64,000 nt of DNA from a bacterium (GTDB lineage: Bacteria > Eisenbacteria > RBG-16-71-46 > CAIMUX01). The translations under genes were made by a program, and so were the position numbers. Shown one piece after another: positions 60,557 to 64,000 of this stretch (within the stretch, counting starts at the first letter, position 1; each line of letters starts with the position of its first letter). The notes under the pieces were generated by a model. That model saw only the letters and a program-made list of their open reading frames with translations. It ran no database searches and was not told the origin of the DNA. Location: positions 248,001 to 312,000 of the forward strand of contig JAUIHP010000001.1 in assembly GCA_030431975.1 (NCBI GenBank). Reading direction: 5' to 3'.

Positions 60557-62722
60557 ATGGGCCAGCGGATCGTCTCTGATCCGCCGTCGGCCCTCGGAGG
60601 CGAACTCTTGGCAGCACTACCCCCTTCATGGACCGGCTCGGTCACCCTCGGCGAACGCGAAATCACTTTGGAAACAGGCCGGGTGGCCCGGCAAGCCGAT
60701 GGAGCCGTCCTCATCCGATCGGGAGAGACGGTGCTGCTCGTCACGGTCGTCGCCGCAAACGCCCCCCGAGAAGGCGTCGACTTCTTTCCTTTGACCGTGG
60801 AGTACCGCGAGCGCTTCTCCGCCGTCGGCCGCTTCCCCGGCGGATACCGCAAGCGCGAAGGTCGGGCCTCGGATCAGAACATCCTCACCTGCCGTCTCGT
60901 CGACCGCTCGATCCGGCCTCTCTTCCCGGACGGGTACCGCTGCGAAGTTCAGGTCATCGCCACCGTGCTCTCCTACGACCCGGAAGCGGATCCGGAATCC
61001 CTGGCCATCCTCGGAACGGCCGCGGCCCTTCACCTCTCGACCGTTCCCTTTGACGGGCCGATCGCCGGCTTCCGCATGGGCCAGGATGCCGACGGCAAGC
61101 TCATCGTCCTGCCGACCGCCGCACAGCTCGCCGACTCCGGCCTCGACCTCATGCTTTCGCTCGGAGGCGGCGGACTCGTCATGGCTGAAGGAGAGGCGCG
61201 CGAAGTTGCGGACACGGTCATCAGCGACGCCATCGACCTGGCCGCCGAAACCGCCAAGCCGTTCTTCGATCTTTTGGAAGAAGGACGAAAGCATCTCGGC
61301 ATCGAGGCTCGTCCCTTCGAATCGCCGACGCAGGACGCAAAGATTGTCCAGGCCGTTGCCGACGAAGCCGGCGCTCCCTTGAAAGACGCAGTTCTCACCA
61401 GCGGAAAACACGAGCGCTCGGCGGCCAAGAAAGAAGTCGCCACCGCGGCCAAGGCTCGTCTCGCCGAACGCTTTCCCGACCGGGAATCGGAGATCAGCGA
61501 AGCCATCCACGACCTGGAGAAAAAGACCCTGCGTCAGCTCGCTCTCGAAGACGGAAAGCGCGTCGACGGTCGCGGGCCCAAGGACATTCGTCCTCTGTGG
61601 ATCGAACACGGCGTGCTTCCCCGAGTTCACGGTTCGGCCCTGTTTACCCGCGGCGAAACGCAGGCCATGGTCGTGACGACGCTAGGGTCGGCCCGCGATC
61701 AGCAGGAAGTCGAAACGTTGGACGGCGTCGAGAGCCACTGGTTCCAGCTCTACTACACCTTCCCGCCGTACTCCGTCGGCGAAGCCCGCCCCATGCGCGG
61801 ACCCGGTCGCCGCGAAATCGGGCACGGCAACCTCGCCCTCCGGGCGCTGAAGGGTGTGCTTCCGACGCAAAAGGACTTCCCCTACACGATCAAGGTCGAG
61901 TCGGAGATCACCGAGTCCAACGGATCGAGCTCCATGGCCAGCGTCTGCGGCGGATGCCTCGCGTTGATGGATGCCGGGGTGCCCTTGCGGAGCCCCGTCG
62001 CCGGGATCGCCATGGGCCTCATCTCGGACGGAGAGAAGACCGTCGTCCTCTCGGACATTTTGGGCGACGAAGACCACCTCGGTGACATGGACTTCAAGGT
62101 CGCCGGAACAAAGGACGGCATCACCGCCATTCAGTTGGACAACAAGCTCGGCTCATTGCCCGCGTCGGTGTTGAAGCAGGCGCTCGAGCAAGGCCGGGAA
62201 GGCTACCTGCACATTCTCGGCGCGATGACCGAAGTCCTGGCCGAACCCACCGGACTCGCTCCGTCCGCGCCGCGCATCAGCATGATGACGATCGGTACCC
62301 ACCGCATTCGCACGCTCATCGGTTCCGGCGGCAAGACCATCCGCGAGCTGCAGTCCGAAACCGGAACCACGCTCGACGTCGCGGAGAACGGAGACGTCCG
62401 CATCTTCGCCCCCGACCTGGAGGCGATTCAGGCGGCGGAGAAGCGTGTACGCGATCTGACCGGTGAGCCGGAAGTCGGCAAGTTCTATCGCGGCCCCGTG
62501 ACCGGCATCGCCAGCTTCGGCGCCTTCGTTCGGCTCTTCGAAGGGATCGAGGGGATGATCCACGTCAGCCAGCTGGCGGACCGGCGGGTCGATACGGTCG
62601 AATCGGTCGTGTCGGACGGGCAGATCGTGAACGTGAAGGTGATCGGAACGGAGAAGGGGCGGATCCAGCTGTCGCTGAAAGATGCGGTAGGGGTGGACGA
62701 GTCGGATATCGCGAATCTGTAG
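60557..62722 (+). CDS. pnp: Polyribonucleotide nucleotidyltransferase (PNPase)
   Basis: I choose ATG 60557, giving 721 residues, the expected size; the frame is open upstream to 60395 without good signals. Two RNase PH domains are visible (ETGRVARQADGAVLIRSGET, FFPLTVEYRERFSAVGRFPGG and VDGRGPKDIRPLWIEHGVLP, GSALFTRGETQAMVVTTLGS), the active-site motif LSDILGDEDHLGDMDFKVAG, a KH domain (RIRTLIGSGGKTIRELQ) and a C-terminal S1 domain (GKFYRGPVTGIASFGAFVRL). It degrades RNA 3'-5' by phosphorolysis in the cytosolic degradosome. rpsO is not upstream as usual. Confidence 0.98.
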   Translation: MGQRIVSDPPSALGGELLAALPPSWTGSVTLGEREITLETGRVARQADGAVLIRSGETVLLVTVVAANAPREGVDFFPLTVEYRERFSAVGRFPGGYRKREGRASDQNILTCRLVDRSIRPLFPDGYRCEVQVIATVLSYDPEADPESLAILGTAAALHLSTVPFDGPIAGFRMGQDADGKLIVLPTAAQLADSGLDLMLSLGGGGLVMAEGEAREVADTVISDAIDLAAETAKPFFDLLEEGRKHLGIEARPFESPTQDAKIVQAVADEAGAPLKDAVLTSGKHERSAAKKEVATAAKARLAERFPDRESEISEAIHDLEKKTLRQLALEDGKRVDGRGPKDIRPLWIEHGVLPRVHGSALFTRGETQAMVVTTLGSARDQQEVETLDGVESHWFQLYYTFPPYSVGEARPMRGPGRREIGHGNLALRALKGVLPTQKDFPYTIKVESEITESNGSSSMASVCGGCLALMDAGVPLRSPVAGIAMGLISDGEKTVVLSDILGDEDHLGDMDFKVAGTKDGITAIQLDNKLGSLPASVLKQALEQGREGYLHILGAMTEVLAEPTGLAPSAPRISMMTIGTHRIRTLIGSGGKTIRELQSETGTTLDVAENGDVRIFAPDLEAIQAAEKRVRDLTGEPEVGKFYRGPVTGIASFGAFVRLFEGIEGMIHVSQLADRRVDTVESVVSDGQIVNVKVIGTEKGRIQLSLKDAVGVDESDIANL

Positions 62723-62728
62723 GGGTGC

Positions 62729-62756
62729 GGAACGGCGCCGCGTAGCGGCGCGTTCC
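62729..62756 (+). terminator. Terminator-type hairpin after pnp
   Basis: GGAAC (62729-62733) with GTTCC (62752-62756) and GCGCCGC (62735-62741) with GCGGCGC (62745-62751) form a 12-bp stem with one bulged G and a GTA loop, seven bases after the pnp stop. No T-run follows, so it may instead protect the mRNA end or terminate with Rho. Confidence 0.6.
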
Positions 62757-62819
62757 TCCGGACTTCAGTGAAATCCGACGGGAAGCTCGCCGACGCGCAG
62801 GGCTCCCGCCTTCATGAAC

Positions 62820-63365
62820 CTACCGCGGGCCGGGTCTTCCCGGTCGGCCACGCCTGTCCCCTTCGAAAGAGTCCGGCGATCGCTTCTCCAGCACGGAACC
62901 CGGTGACTCCTGCTCCAACGTTTCCGCCGCGCTCGGGTCGACCACACAGTAGGCTTGTCGACTGGCTCCGTGGCTCTCGACGATGGCGGCCGATCCGTCG
63001 ATCAGGCGTTTGAACCCGGAGTCGCTGAGCTCCAGAAAGGTGATCTGGCCCCCGGGGAGGGTGAAGAAGTACTGCTTGGGGCCTCCCATGGCTCCGCGAA
63101 TGATTCCCTGCGTGACCAGGGACTTGGGGTCGACCTTGCCTTCCACGTCCCGGGCCTGGTCGATTCGCTCCTGCTCGAGCTTCCGGTCGCGATCGCGTTT
63201 TGCGGACGCTTCCTCGGCGTGCTCCGCCTCTTTCTGGCGGCGCTCCTCGTCCAGCCCCTTGTGCCCCACGCTTTTTCGATGGACGCGCTGCTTGTGCTTG
63301 GCCTGCCGGGCCTGTTTTTCGCTGACCAGGCCGGCCTTGCGCAGCGCCTCTCTCATGTCCGCCAT
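62820..63365 (-). CDS. DUF2058-family protein (YaiL-like)
   Basis: ATG 63365 lies about 9 bases after GGAGG, giving 181 residues. The N-terminus (MREALRKAGLVSEKQARQAKHKQRVHRK) is a highly charged helix, followed by a coiled coil (DEERRQKEAEHAEEASAKRDRD), then the conserved C-terminal domain with YFFTLPGGQITFLELSD and AYCVVDPSAAETL. This matches the DUF2058 family, including E. coli YaiL, which is linked to nucleoprotein or polysome-associated material; the function is unknown. It is convergent with pnp. Confidence 0.9.
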   Translation of the reverse strand: MADMREALRKAGLVSEKQARQAKHKQRVHRKSVGHKGLDEERRQKEAEHAEEASAKRDRDRKLEQERIDQARDVEGKVDPKSLVTQGIIRGAMGGPKQYFFTLPGGQITFLELSDSGFKRLIDGSAAIVESHGASRQAYCVVDPSAAETLEQESPGSVLEKRSPDSFEGDRRGRPGRPGPR

Positions 63366-63465
63366 CCGGACGCACCTCCGCTTCGTAAGTCTCTATTTTC
63401 TTGTGAGTTGAGAGGGGCTGGCGCCGCCATTCCCTCCCCCGAGTCACGGAGGACGCCAGTCCGTG

Positions 63466-63471
63466 TATACT
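63466..63471 (+). promoter_or_regulatory. Candidate -10 element upstream of the MbnP-like gene
   Basis: TATACT at 63466-63471 is preceded by TG one base upstream (extended -10 type) and lies about 97 bases before ATG 63568. No good -35 is visible 17 bases upstream. Confidence 0.3.
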
Positions 63472-63567
63472 AACGAAAGAGTCGCGGGCTGCCAGTGCCG
63501 ATCGCGTTCGGAACCAGGCGCAAGACCCGTAATGGGACTCGAACCACTCAAGATCGAGGTGACAACG

Positions 63568-64000
63568 ATGAGACTCCAGCTTCTCCCCGCACTCGCTGTT
63601 TCCGCCGGCGTTCTTGTCGCCGGTTGTTCGGACGATGACAACAAGGTGACGACGCCGGATCCGGAAGTCGGAACCGTGATGATTTCGATGGAGCATGTCG
63701 TCGGTGACGACGCTCTCCTCCTGGACCAGATCAACTTCACGAACGCCGCCGGAAACCAGTACAGCGTCGAGACCCTGAAGTACTATCTCTGCGACGTGTT
63801 CGTCATGGGGCCGGACGGCCGATTCGACGCCGGCAACGTCCAGTTCGTCGACGCTCGCGAACACGGCACCCACACGATCATGATCGAGGGCATCCCGCAG
63901 GCCCACTACGATGCTCTGGGCTTCACTTTCGGTCTGAACCCCGAATTCAACAGCGATGAGACGATGCCCGAAGACGCCCGCATTCCTGACATGGGGTGGC
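63568..64000 (+). CDS. MbnP-like lipoprotein, truncated by the window end
   Basis: ATG 63568 follows GATCGAGG. The visible 144 residues begin with a signal peptide and lipobox VAGC. The mature part matches the MbnP family (the copper-binding partner of MbnH): VMISMEHVVGDDALLLDQINFTNAAGNQYSVETLKYYLCDVFV, with the LKYYLC strand, FVDAREHGTH and the GFTFGLNPEFN segment. MbnP proteins bind copper in the periplasm, and an MbnH di-heme protein is often encoded next to it. The 3' end and any MbnH gene lie outside the window. Confidence 0.82.
   Translation, partial: MRLQLLPALAVSAGVLVAGCSDDDNKVTTPDPEVGTVMISMEHVVGDDALLLDQINFTNAAGNQYSVETLKYYLCDVFVMGPDGRFDAGNVQFVDAREHGTHTIMIEGIPQAHYDALGFTFGLNPEFNSDETMPEDARIPDMGW

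Overview
The window is high-GC, densely packed DNA from a Gram-negative-type bacterium. Five features point to an uncultured FCB-related lineage such as Eisenbacteria or Krumholzibacteriota: secreted proteins ending in a FlgD-type Ig-like tail with the NP-x-P signature, FG-GAP/ASPIC-UnbV proteins, a right-handed beta-helix protein, ECF sigma genes paired with Ser/Thr kinases, and many lipoproteins and outer-membrane proteins. That placement is inference, because the window holds no rRNA or other strong phylogenetic marker. I recognise no tRNA, rRNA, CRISPR array, phage or insertion sequence.

Layout. 0.1-12.5 kb is mainly envelope and secreted proteins: a frameshifted membrane protein, an LTxxQ-type lipoprotein, a subtilisin-like protease with FG-GAP repeats, a tiny candidate selenoprotein, a frameshifted beta-helix protein, a TonB-receptor-like barrel, and a four-Ig-repeat VWA protein. 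12.6-22.6 kb holds an ECF sigma/Ser-Thr kinase-TPR pair, a 1531-residue protein with five 208-residue repeats, a lipoprotein with a structured leader, and an exported RidA-like protein. 22.9-29.1 kb holds a two-component system, topA and a Nudix hydrolase. 29.2-32.7 kb holds a second ECF sigma/kinase pair, whose kinase is fused to a formylglycine-generating-enzyme-like domain, and a small unknown protein. 32.9-40.3 kb holds a TPR protein, an outer-membrane barrel, then a co-directional run of HAD hydrolase, rRNA-methyltransferase-like, Yip1, spermidine-synthase-like and PHP-domain genes. 40.4-49.2 kb holds an ECF sigma/anti-sigma/membrane-protein operon, gnd, a YbgA/DUF1722 protein, a lipase maturation factor with an enoyl-CoA hydratase relative, a MOSC protein and a GNAT acetyltransferase. 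49.3-58.7 kb holds another FG-GAP protein, an SDR, a YjbQ protein and a four-gene ABC uptake cassette with a DUF3798 lipoprotein and an upstream TPR gene. 58.8-64 kb holds a DUF427 protein, a secreted SNase-like nuclease, pnp, a DUF2058 protein and the start of an MbnP-like lipoprotein.

How the genes relate. Regulation dominates: three ECF sigma loci (two paired with kinases, one with a zinc-finger anti-sigma) and one two-component system. Translational coupling through overlapping stop and start codons is common (sigma/kinase, HAD/methyltransferase, anti-sigma/membrane protein, ABC cassette, hydratase/LMF). Gene ends often carry hairpins, and several gaps contain small tandem repeats of 12, 13, 19 or 36 bp.

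Most notable: (1) a 52-codon gene at 6144-6302 (-) with an in-frame TGA, a Cys five residues later and a SECIS-like hairpin at the expected distance; (2) two genes broken by single-base homopolymer shifts; (3) two ECF/kinase pairs whose sigma factors share an uncommon region 2 motif suggesting control by phosphorylation; (4) a Shine-Dalgarno sequence held in the bulge of a leader hairpin at 20905-20937.
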